NCBI GenBank assembly: GCA_001792895.1
Contig: MARA01000042.1
Coordinates: 248,001 to 312,000, forward strand
DNA from: Lentinus brumalis
Lineage: Eukaryota; Basidiomycota; Agaricomycetes; Polyporales; Polyporaceae
DNA length: 64,000 nucleotides
Reading direction: 5' to 3'
The notes beneath the pieces were generated by a model. The model was not told where the DNA came from. It ran no database searches and worked only from the letters and a program-made list of their open reading frames with translations. The position numbers and the translations under genes were made by a program. Below, piece after piece: positions 1 through 11,042 of this stretch; within the stretch, counting starts at the first letter, position 1; every line of letters begins with the position of its first letter.

Positions 1-2892
1 AGACGATGCACACAGCGTAGTCTGCGAATATATCTGTTTATCGCCGTCATGTTAGCAAAGAGCTAGAGACCGAGACTGCGCACATGAACTCAAGCTCATC
101 AAGTTTGCCCTCCTGATATTCCACCCGTGCAGCAAGCCTCTCGCACCCACTGTCTTTACCATCCATCAACGTCGCAACGAGCGACGTCCCCGGGTCTCAG
201 ATATAAACAGGTATGGATTTACCCTCTCTGCCGGCCTATCGTATGCTGGAATTGACCCATGTCTTCAGAATACAGCATCGCTTGGGCCGCACTCTTGGTG
301 AGGTTTAGCTCTTGAGGTCTCCGCGGACGCCGGAGTACGAAGCACGGCTATACTCGCACGCCGTGAGAACTGCGTGAACTAAGGTCAGCACAATATTCGG
401 ACGTTCGAGCTTGCATGCGTAACCGGCATTCTCCTCCAGACCTCGCGCAACGGTCTCGCCTTGGACCTCAGCTGCAGCATCCTCGGGTATCTTCGGCAAG
501 TCGCATGCGTTTGGTTTCCGTGCCGCGAACACGCGAGTAGCATCGCAGGCTTCGGAGAGCACTCGGCATCTGAGCAGGGCTGGACCGCCGTACAAAGTAG
601 GTTAGAGTCATGGCATATCTACCGAGAACTGTATGCTGAGACTCAGACGCATCAGCCCAGGGCGACCCCGCGGATTAGAGTTGGCAACACAGTGGCCTAC
701 ACAAGCTCTGGTGTCGACGCGCCTTCGTGAGACGTTGGGAAAGGGAAATACAGAGACTCACCTGGACGCACTGTAGCTCACGCCACGGCCCTCGAGACAG
801 CTCGCATCTGTGTCGCTATCTTGCTGCTTCTCGTCCTAAAGTGGAGCGCTGCACCGAGGAGTGTCTCGCTCGACTCGTAAGTACCTTCGCTCAACGGCTG
901 CTACCGCGACAGTCCGTCTGCAACGTGGACGCCACTGATGGCCAGGTGGGGGCAGCAACTGTCCGTTGAAAGGACTCATCGTGACACGTGTTTAACTGAT
1001 GAGTGGGGACATACATCATCCAGATGGGCGACTGACGATCCCTTCTCGTGTCCTTGTAGCATGGCAGCCGACGTCTCTACTACCCGGAGCCGTCTATCTA
1101 CGAAGAGTTATCTACTAAAGGGCAATGGCTGCCGCAGCCCGGAGACTTCGTCAAGGACATCGCTTGTACCACCGGGTCCACTCGGACGAGTACGGGTCAC
1201 CATCCCTGTATAGAGGAGGATACAATAGACGAAGTTGCTTTTCGTCCCATGGAACTGGCTTCCCGATGCATACGGTCGACGATGTCACTCTCGGTGCAAT
1301 TCGACCTGGCTGTCCCCGCACCTCTCCTTGCAGCCACTCAGCGAGTCTTTGGGCCCCCTTCTGACCGATATCTGCGCTCAGCACATCCCCATATATCCCC
1401 GGAGACGCTCTATAACATCAAGAACTCAGCTTGAGTGTTGCGATGCCCAGGCCGGACAATCACGTTGCAGGAAGCGCCGAAGGAATTTACGTCGACCGCC
1501 GCGCGTTTCTATCTTCGACACCACCACGTTTGAGGAGCTACTCAGCACGACGTGTGCGGTCCACAGCCCGCTGGCTACGCGACGACCGCCACCCCCGTAT
1601 GAGGCTTGAAAGTCATACCAGTGCGCCCTGCTGCACAACCACAACGCCGATCTCCTGCGCTCTCCCGCCGACTCCAACTTCGCCTCTCTCCTGGCAAGCC
1701 GGTATCAACGACTCTCAGCCACTCTGCACGATGTCTACGCGCGAGTGACATCATGACGGAGCTTGCGTGGAGCGGTGTCTGGATCCTCGCGCGTCGTTCG
1801 CAGCTCAGCTACTTCAACACACGGGCGCGGTAGGAATGCGAGTCAAGGACAGGGATCCGCTAAGGAAATACTACGTTGGATGACTGTGAGTGCTTATATG
1901 ATCGTTCGTCGGGACCCGGTATGCTCATGTCTGTAGGATGCGCGACCAGACCGCTGCCACCCTGCCTCGACGTGTTTCCCTCCGATATGTTACCGTATCT
2001 TCACCCGTGGGTCAGGGCGCAGGAGCAACATACTTATCGGAGCATCTACAGACGGATGCGGCGACGCATGTACCGCGGGCGTGGACAGACTCGCAGGCCA
2101 CGCAACATGCGTCGAATCAGGGTGAGTGTATTCGTTCACTTCCGAGTTTCCGCCCGTTGCTCACGGCTCTGCCGTTATATGTTGGATCTGAGGACAGTCG
2201 GTGTGGTACAGCCACTTTCGCATCATGCGCTCACCAGCTTCGCAAGTTCTGGCCACGCGGCTGGTTCTCGCCCCGGAGACCGCCACTATAGCGAGTCTGC
2301 CTATCACCGTCCGAGTGGCCGAAGGAGCGCTATGCCCAGCTGTAGGTCGATTCTGCTATCACGCTTTGCACAACATTACATGTCCAGCCAGGACCATCCC
2401 ACCGGTGCAAGTGAGCCACCGGGACGGTCAGTAGCGCCTACTAGGCATCGAATTTTCATCTGCAGAACTTTGTCTGACAGGAGACCCGGAAGACTGTGCA
2501 CATGCGCAGGCCATGCTGTTTCTGCACCGTCTCCGCACAGCGTCGACCCCTACCCTCGTCTGCCCTCGTCTGCCCTCTCTGCCTCTCTCTACCCCACGGA
2601 CAAGGAGCCTCCCTCGCATCCACGCAATCGTCTCCGCCCTTGAAGCCCGCTCATCACCGTCGTTCCATTGGCTCGCTCATCCGACTACAAACACCGCAAA
2701 ACTATCGACTGCTCTCGTGCGAGACGTCGTCCTCTGATCCTTCCACATCCATCGTCCCTTATCCGTGACCATCGAGCCCGACGAGCCGGTCCTCGATCTT
2801 AATTCCGTGTTTCAACCTCTTCCGAGGTGCGTCGAATCACTCGTATTTTGCCCGATGTACCGTTCCATGACCATCATGTACAGGCTTCTGCC
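1..2892. other. Spacer upstream of HET1 (unit A1), no convincing gene
   Basis: The stretch is homologous to 17256-20133. Frames are short and not conserved: the longest open stretch (1876-2643, +) is interrupted in the second copy. Part of it (about 1,870-2,650) is also homologous, on the opposite strand, to the region upstream of HET7 (about 61,350-62,200). A pyrimidine-rich tract with two ctcgtctgcc units lies near 2,556-2,580, about 310 bp before the HET1 start. I see promoter or leader sequence and diverged repeat, not a gene. Confidence 0.55.
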
Positions 2893-4745
2893 ATGTGGGT
2901 CCTCAGTACCGACCGCGCCGAGCTCCACTACTTCTCGTCCCCCGAGGCTATCGACGAGTACGCAATCCTCTCACATACCTGGAACAACAATCTCGAGGAT
3001 GGACCCCCGGAGCAGTCGTTTCACGATATCCGGAGAATCCAGAAGAGGTGCGCGAGGAGTCTCACCAAGAAGGGACGGAACCCGCGCAATCATGTCGGTG
3101 AGAAGATCAGGCGGTGCTGCGAGCTCGCTGAGAAGCACGGCTACATGTGGGTCTGGATCGACACCTGCTGCATCGACAAGACGAGCAGCTCCGAACTCTC
3201 CGAGGTGATCAACTCCATGTACCGCTACTACTCCCTCGCAGCTATCTGTTACGGACACCTGCGCGATGTCGACACTGTGGTTTTCTCACTTGAGGACCTC
3301 GAGGACAGGGGCAGCTACCGTCGCCACCCGCGGTACGCAAACTTCCGAAGGAGCATCTGGTTTCAGAGAGGGTGGACTCTCCAGGAGCTCATTGCTCCCC
3401 GCTTCTTCGTCTTCCTCTCGTCATCATGGGACGTCATTGGAACGAAAGCGGACCTCGCAGACTTCCTGGAAGATAACTTCGACATCCCCGCCACCGTACT
3501 CCGGCTGCTAGCCAGTCCTTCCCAGTTCAGCATCTCTTATCGGATGTCTTGGTTCCGGAGGCGGCGGACGACGCGGCCGGAGGACGAGGCGTATTGCCTC
3601 CTCGGACTCTTCGACGTCCACATGCCACCGCTCTACGGCGAGGGAAGGAATGCATTCCGACGACTGCAAGAGGAGATCATGAAGCAGTCGGAAGACACCA
3701 CACTCTTCGCTTGGTTTGGCTCCCCCTCCAATTCTACCTGTCAGTTTCTCTTCGCTGCCCAGCCTGCAGACTTCTTCGACCGGGATCATCCGGGCGAGAT
3801 TGCGTACGCACCTCCGCGACGAATCCATGAAGTGCCTGATACGATCGACAATGTGAGTCTATCGATGTTTGCTGTTGGTTCCGAGTTGCTCATGCTGATG
3901 ACAATGAAGAACGAACCGGATTCAGCCCCCGCAGTACGCCCGGATATCAATCGCATGACGTTTGCTATCACTCCGACTGGAGTCCGCGCCAATGTTCCGA
4001 CCTTCACGCGGAATGGGTAGTGTTTGCAGATCTGTACTGGCTTTATCGCCCTTTGGGCCGACTCTTTCTTGCTCTTGAACCCGACTCTGACAATGCAGCG
4101 AGCTCATGCGACCGCCTTTCGTACCATGTCTGCCAAAATCGCTATATCCCGTGCCACTTCGACGAACCCCCATCTTGGAAGGAAGTTCTCATCAGACATC
4201 GACCTCCGCTGCTGCTGGCCCCAGGCGAACTACCAGCTTCCTTCACGTCTAGCTTCATCCCAGCTATCTCAACGCAGCTCACCCTCAATGCCTTCGTCCG
4301 CTTTCCCGAAACTCGTATACGGCAGTTCATGAAGCAGTCTGGGTCCAAACGCATCCAGATTCGCGGTGGCGGGTTTGACTCTCCCGATAGTACGGCTGCC
4401 TCCAACCTGCCCACCACATATATCTTCCTGAGGCACTTCAGTTTCGTCTTCATCCGGGTAGGGTACTGCCAACAGGAACGGTCACACGGAGAGCAGTGCC
4501 GGCCTAAAGGCATATGGGCTCGGGCAGGAATGAATGAAATTCGGATCAACGCGGCGCGGGAGCTGGACATCAACAAGGTCTCAACCGATCCTCTGCACGA
4601 CTGCTCACAGGATCACGTCCTACAATGGCCAAATTTCCGGAAGATGTTCCAGATGGACCGCAAGCAGGTGACCCTGTCCTTCACACCCTGTCCTCTCAGT
4701 CCTGAACGGACGCTCGTCCTGACAGCCTCATACCAGTGGTTTTGA
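2893..4745 (+). pseudogene. HET1: A-type HET-domain gene with a frameshift and a lost splice acceptor
   Basis: The product belongs to the HET-domain family, known in fungi for triggering vegetative incompatibility cell death. Start at ATG 2893 (MWVLSTDRAEL), matching its paralogues. Exon 1 (2893-3852, 320 codons) has the HET signatures LSHTW, WIDTCCIDKTSS and GWTLQE, then RPEDEAYCLLGLF and GEGRNAFRRL. A donor gtgagt follows at 3853. The acceptor that reads gaacag in the paralogues is gaaccg here (to 3918), so normal splicing is probably lost; the 66-nt intron is in frame and free of stops, so read-through is possible. In exon 2 one base is missing near 4017-4019 compared with HET3 (NGKVF becomes a TAG stop). 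The remainder continues in another frame to 4745 with the family C-terminal module (SSWKEVLIRHRPP-like, HDCSQDH, CPLSPERTL). A truncated protein of about 375 residues could still be made. The lesions could be assembly errors, but the acceptor change is a substitution. Confidence 0.85.
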
Positions 4746-7700
4746 GTAGGTTCTTCAGAGGCTTTCCGGATCCGCTCAGCATAAAATCCTGGGCTAACGA
4801 AGTACACACTGCCGCAGACATCCATCCTCGAACAAGGTCCACTAGGTGGGGCCAACTCACCCCGGGGACGATTTCTATCATCAATCGTCTAACGATGACC
4901 GCAAACAGAATCCTGTCTTACCATTGGTTCCTCTCCGTCGCTGCCTGTGCCGTCCTGCGACCTTTCGACGCTCCGGGCCTTGGTCGAGACCTCGGACAAT
5001 TCTATCTATTCCGGACCCATTCTGGTCTGTCTCCTCGATTTTCCGACCCCTCGTCGTTTCGCTTCATCCGCTATGGGGCTGTGTACGCGGTCCTGTTCCG
5101 TGTCGTCAGCATAATCCCATCGCATCCACCCACCTTGCACGTTATCCAGCCTTCGAACATCATAGCACGCCTCCCTGAGGGAAGCGCACCATCCCCGCAC
5201 GCGCGACCCCTCCGCTCACGACCGGAGCTTTCCGCTGCCCGAGCCCGCGCTGTGCGCTCTCAACCCATGTATTCCTGCTGCGAGTGGCATGTCTTCCTGG
5301 TATTCGACTACAGCATCTCCGGGGGCGACGTCGAGTTCCGACTCCGTCTTCCCTATCCGGAAGCCCGTCGGGAAGGCTGTAGCCAGAAGGCCGACGGCCG
5401 ATACGAGTTCTAGGGGCGGAAAGCGTTGGGGGCAATCGCGCTGTTGAGGTTGGATTGTGGTCAATTCGTCCGAGTCAGCGATCCGTGGACTGTTTCGATG
5501 TATCATATATACTCTGTGTCGCGTAGTTGCTCGAGCGTGTATCGGTCCCTCCAGTAAAATGCACACAACGACTCGATGGCACGACTATGTCCGTTCGATG
5601 CCGGTTATACGACACGATGTTGCGTAAGACTTTCAGACGTGCGAACGAGGATACGGTCGACGCGGCAGATCGAACTATGATGCATGATGTCCGATCTGCT
5701 TTCCCCGACGGTCAGGGCTTGCAGGCTCAAATCAGCGATTGCAATGGTATGTACGACAACATCACGACAACGACGTCCCATACCATTACTGCAAAACACG
5801 TCCATGCATATGTCACCGTGCACGAGCGGGGAAGTCGACGTCAATGAAGGCCTGCATTGTCACAGGTGCGAAGGGGCAAAGGGAGAGTCCGGATGCCCGT
5901 GTTCGCGTATCTCGCTGCTCGAACTCAGGGTCGGGGTTGGCCACGCTGCAGCTGCTGTGCAGCGCGTTTGCGTCAGTGTCCTGCTCGGAAGTGGCTTGGG
6001 ATGATTAGCAACTCACTAAATAGTGGCGGACAGACGGACGTGGGCCGTGGAGTGACAAGTACGAGGATCAGGTCATCGGTCGTCTCATGCGAGTCCACGA
6101 AGCGCGGACCAACGGCACTGACCCTGGACGCCGGGGCATTGGCAATGGGAGAGGAGCTTTCAGTCTTGACTCGCGCGCACATCAGCGTCGTCGGGGAGTG
6201 CTGAGGCCTGAGGCCTGAGCTCTGGAGGCGGAGCGAGTGCGAATCTCTTTCCCGACGGCCGTGTACATCGTGGTCTGACAGCATGGTTAAAGAGCCGGAG
6301 TTTCATGAGGACGACGGAGGACGGACGTGGATCGCCGCCCGTCACGTCATACCGAGTGCTGGAGGTCTGTGCGATGCTTCTGCGACCTGCTGACACGTGG
6401 AATTGGGCACGGCGGACCAGCATGCTGGGCTCTGGAGGAAACGCATATGGTCGCGGGAGGGCTGAGAGGATGTACCGAAGTCGGAAGGATGGATGGAGGG
6501 TTGCTGACGGGACTCGCTATACCTTTCCTCCTCTCTTGCCGCTTGGCAGATGGGCGGCAAGGACGGGCTACGAGTCCGTTGAGGAACCGGTGCAACGGAA
6601 GGGCAGCGATTAGCGACGAGCGTGCACGGCGTCCACCAGAGACGGATCGTGCAACTCACCATCAGGCTCAGGACGTATCCCCGGAAGGCTGCCGAGTGCG
6701 CCGCGAGTTCCGTTCGCACCGGTTCAACTTCGTGGCGTTGTGGCCTACATAGCTGACCGGCGGGCTGCGGGGGTACATATAGACGGCGTCCAAACTCTAG
6801 ACATCTTAGAATGCTAGGGCCAGACAACAGGTACGATAGCACTAGTACCAGTACTGCAAAGACGTGCCTCAGCGCGCGAACACGATACGGTCAACGTCGC
6901 ACATGGTTTGGAGCGAATGCTTGCATTCCCCACTGCGTGCCGGACGTGTGAGCACGGGGCGAGGCCAACATGGCGCTGAGTTGCGGGCTCGGCGCCATGA
7001 ACGAGTCAGCGAGTCAACGCCTATTCGAAGTACTGTGCGATGCGGATGATCAGAAGTGTCTACTCGTAGGGAAGGAGACGTACCAGGGGAGCTTGTCGCT
7101 CTGCAGACATACCTGTATGGGGGTAGCGCAAGCATCGTCCGCCGAGGGTCTTAGCGTGAGGACCTACGGGTCGGGACCTACGGCTGGGCATCGTGCAGAT
7201 AGGGCATATCCTACGAAGAGCAAATCACCACTAGATACGGCGTAGCGTGCGCATGCGCTGGGTAAGCTGCGAGTATATGCATACATCGCGTCCACCGCGT
7301 CCACGTCGAAGAGACCCTGGGAAGCCGTCACCATGAACGAGACGCAAGCGCAGCCGCCGCGCCGCGAATAGAGGGATGGGAGGCCCGCGGGCACAAGTTC
7401 TCCATGGTGGTATAGCGCATCGACTGGGAACGCTTGAGCGATGTAGGGAACCAAGCCGGAAGCGGGGGAGAGGACACACCTGAACACCGTATACGATATG
7501 TAACTGCTGCCAGTGTCACTGCCTTGGACAGCATTGACCGTCTCTCGACTCTCCTGACAGATGCCGTCGCCGACCGTGCGGCGTGCAGACGAGGTAGAAG
7601 ACATCGACAGGGCTTCGCGCTACAATATGATAGGAATGCGCCTGGGTCACTGTGTCAGGGCTTCAGTGCAGGACACTAGGTTCCAGACCACCGTGGCATC

Positions 7701-10700
7701 CGCAGGTCGAGCAGCGTCCAGTCGCAGACGAAAATGAACAATATTTGCGACGGTTCCAGTGCTGGATCGAGGAGGCGAGAGACTCGGCGAGTTACGAGCA
7801 GACAGGCAGACAAGTATCCAGAAGCAAGACATGGGCGTCGAGAAGCAACCGTGAGTTCTGGCGGCGATATGTAAGCTCGAAGTTCTTCTGCGCCGTAAGC
7901 CACTGTTTTCGTCCCCGACGACGACGACGACGACCAGAGCCGACCGCGCGCATGGCGGGACTCGCGTCGCCACGTGTTCCCGCCCACGCTCGTCGGCCCC
8001 ATCCCGTCGTCTCATGTTCCTCTCACCTGCACTCGCACTCGCACCCGATTTATGCCTCTCTTCGTGACCACAGTACTCGCTTCAGCGCAACACTAGGATC
8101 TCTCTGGTGCTCGCTATTCCTCTCGTGCAGACTCTGGCGGGCCTCACAATCTTCGCGAAGTATACTCTCGCGCAGGGATCATCCCTCGACAGGCTCGACA
8201 ACGGTAACACCGTCAAGTTTCATTCGTGTGCGGCGTGACATGCACGATTGAAGTTTTTGGGAGGACCGTGCAGTATCCAGTCGACGGTGACAGTTTCTAC
8301 GGTGCGTGTCGTCTGTGCTCGAAGAGACTTCCTATCGGTTGCGTCCATGCTCGTCCCGATCTCCTTGGGCGTTCTGTGCGGCGTTGACTCGGTACCCATC
8401 TGCCGTCACTGTGATGTCGTGAATATTGCACGACGGAGAACGCACACCGGCATTGTGCGTTATCAGTTGCGGCGTTTTACGATGGCGCGACCACCTACGG
8501 GTCCGGGTGGATCCTATGAGCGTGAAACTGTACTTCATTTTGCACGCTCCGAGCTGACTGGCCGGGCGGTCGTCTGAACCAAAGGTGTTCTGCGTTGATC
8601 TCGCGCGTGCGCCGGGCCTTCGTTCTCCTCATCTTCCACCTCATATCCAATCCTCCAGGTTCATGCCGGTGCTCTTCCTATGTTCGCGAAAGCCTCGAGC
8701 GATGTCCAGACCAGCCGTGCAAGAGCCACATGCCGCAACGGATGTCAGAAGCAGCATGGAAGACATTCACGGGAAACTCGGGGAGGGGCTCGAGGATGCA
8801 TTGAAGGTGCGCCACTGTCACACAGCGTGCTCGCGCGCGTTCACCAACCCCCACTCGCGCGCGCGGACGAAGGAAAACCCACCCTGTCGATGTTTGGGGC
8901 TAGGTTTCGCTTCCATCCCTTGTTACCTATCCTCGTTCCGACCGTGCAGCCGGTGCCGGACAAGACCGCCCTCGGACCCACGTCTCCGCCGATCTCCCCG
9001 TACGACATGTGGATTCTACAAGCATTCCTGCGTCTGCACCTCCCGGAAGCCGACACCGACTGATTCTGACTTGACGACATCGTCCGAGCACCCGCTATCT
9101 CCAAGGTATGCCGGTCGCAAGGATTCGCCGTCTTCACAGTGTTCCATTGTGCAGATCGGTCGAGTGATGTTGCTATGCAATGTCCGGGTGTCTGGGGGAG
9201 TCGTTGCGTGGTGCGTAGATGATATGGAGGCGGAGTATCTCTTCCCGCAACGCTGCTGTATAATGCAATACATGGACGTTCCCGTATCTATTTGAACGAA
9301 AATACACCAGTACGACTCGCTTGAGACCTGCCCGCAGACATCGAAGAACGCCTTCAAGGACTTAGTACAGGTATGAACAAGTTTCTGATCTGATCGGTAT
9401 CTGCTGTAGCTGACGCACCACAGGACAGGCATGGATCCTGCGAGCTGCGGTGGCATTGCGCTGAAGAGCATACAGCCCACGAGTCACGATGTATGAGCTC
9501 ATTTACTGGAAGTCTATCTCTCTGGCGTTACACTGCACGTCTTCCTCAGCCCTTGATACCGATAACCCGCAGTCACCGTTCAGTTTCCAGATCCCTTCGT
9601 GCTCAGACTCAAGCACATAAGCATCGCGACGATACTCAAAGGAGCTCGAACCCGGACCAACCAATGAAGGTGTCACGCACCCACTAAGTATGAACATCGC
9701 ATCATGGTCTCGAAGACGTCCAGTACTGCTACTCATCGCGATCGGAAGACACACGAAGCTTCGCCCGTCATTCCGGGACCCAAGCTCCGTCTGCGACGGC
9801 CGTGTCTTCGTCCTATTGATCGGGACTGACGCAGCGTCTTGGTGGGTGGTGGTCCGCATGTGTTCTCGCGGATGCGCGAACGCGCGCGAGTGAGCGGTGA
9901 GCGCTGACTGCTGCTTCCTCTCGGCACCAGAGCCTCGACCTGACCGCGAAGACCGCACGCACTCGCTACTAGCATCACTTTGCGGTGTCGGGTACTGCCA
10001 GTACCGTTATTCCTGTGAGTCGTCGCCGCCCTGGACATGCTGCCCTGTCGTATCTGAGAAGACTGAAGTACTGCACTTCAGGAAGCCGGCTGTACGAGCC
10101 ACCAGGTCACGGTGCAGTACGTCCGAGGATGGGCGGTGTGGGAGCTGTCCTCACTTTGTGGTCAGCGGGTGAGTGGGATGGGCGCGCTCAAGCTCAGCGT
10201 GGTTCGACGATCAAGCGAGCGGCGGAGCCTCGACGCGGTCCACATCAAGCACGAAGTTTCGCTCTCGCTCGTCAGACCGGACACAGTCTCGCCTTCGACC
10301 GCCGATATCAGAACTACTCCGCTCGGGCTGAGGCAGTTCATCCCTCCTCGATACAGGAGTGAGTACCCACGTCTGTATCTCCCCGTACGTGTTTGTGGGC
10401 GCACGTTCTCATGAGATCTGTGTCGCAGGGGCCATGTGCCGGAGTATCGTGGGACGAGAGAGCGCTGCGAAGTTCTCGCGCGTCCTTGTCACGACGCTCT
10501 TATCTTCCTTGATCGTCGAGGACACCGTCGGTGCTCGAGAGTACTACTGCCCTCCATCCTCTGTCATTCCTTCGGAGGTGTCTCCCCCTGTACAACAGCA
10601 ACAAACCGACCTCCGATCCTCCCCTTGGTCCCAACCAGTGATCGTTCTTCTCTTTGCGAGATTGATCGGTGTAATCGTACTGGGAAACCGGGGACCGTTC

Positions 10701-11042
10701 CGTAAGCCCACCTCACAGTGCTCGCGCTGGGTGTCCACCCGGACCACGACGACCCCTGCTCACTACCGTGCACAGTCGTTGAGCGAACACCTTGTTTCGC
10801 TCTTGGCTGCCATTACCTCCCGTCGACCCGCTCGTCCGAGCTGACACAGGCCGACTCTACCCTTCGCAAAACCGTTCACAAGTCCTCTCGACGTTCCACC
10901 CCCTATCCGTGCTTTATCCGTGGCTGCTCAGCGAACCGCGACCGCATTCCAGACTCCAGTCTCTTGACCTCTGCCAGGTGCGCCATCCCCTCGATGTTAG
11001 CCGATGTGATTGGATCGTGACCATTGCATTCCCAAAGCTTCG
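4746..11042. other. Spacer between HET1 and HET2
   Basis: About 6.3 kb with no gene I can support. From 4,746 to about 8,230 it is the 3' flank of unit A1, homologous to 21,987-25,340. It includes segments that also occur downstream of B-type genes, for example the block near 5,940-6,110, which matches 14,220-14,380. Near 7,785-8,060 it resembles the hbrB promoter. From about 8,230 on it is the 5' part of unit B1, homologous to 25,340-28,316 and 34,200-36,617. Several splice-like signals on both strands suggest decayed spliced genes or non-coding transcripts. Confidence 0.5.
7785..8060 (+). pseudogene. Diverged copy of the hbrB upstream region (unit A1)
   Basis: The stretch from the gacaggcagacaagt element through the gacatgggcg and acgacgacgacgacga elements to cgccacgtgttcccgcc aligns in order with the region just upstream of the intact hbrB start (about 41,290-41,560). 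There are deletions of about 80 bp and no intact reading frame. Downstream similarity to hbrB exon 1 is weak. Read as an old relic of the hbrB promoter carried along by unit duplication. Confidence 0.5.

Noticed and set aside
1876..2643. 255-codon plus-strand open frame upstream of HET1
   Set aside because: Arg/Ser-rich with no motifs; the homologous stretches upstream of HET3 and HET7 are interrupted by stops and indels, so it is not maintained as coding.
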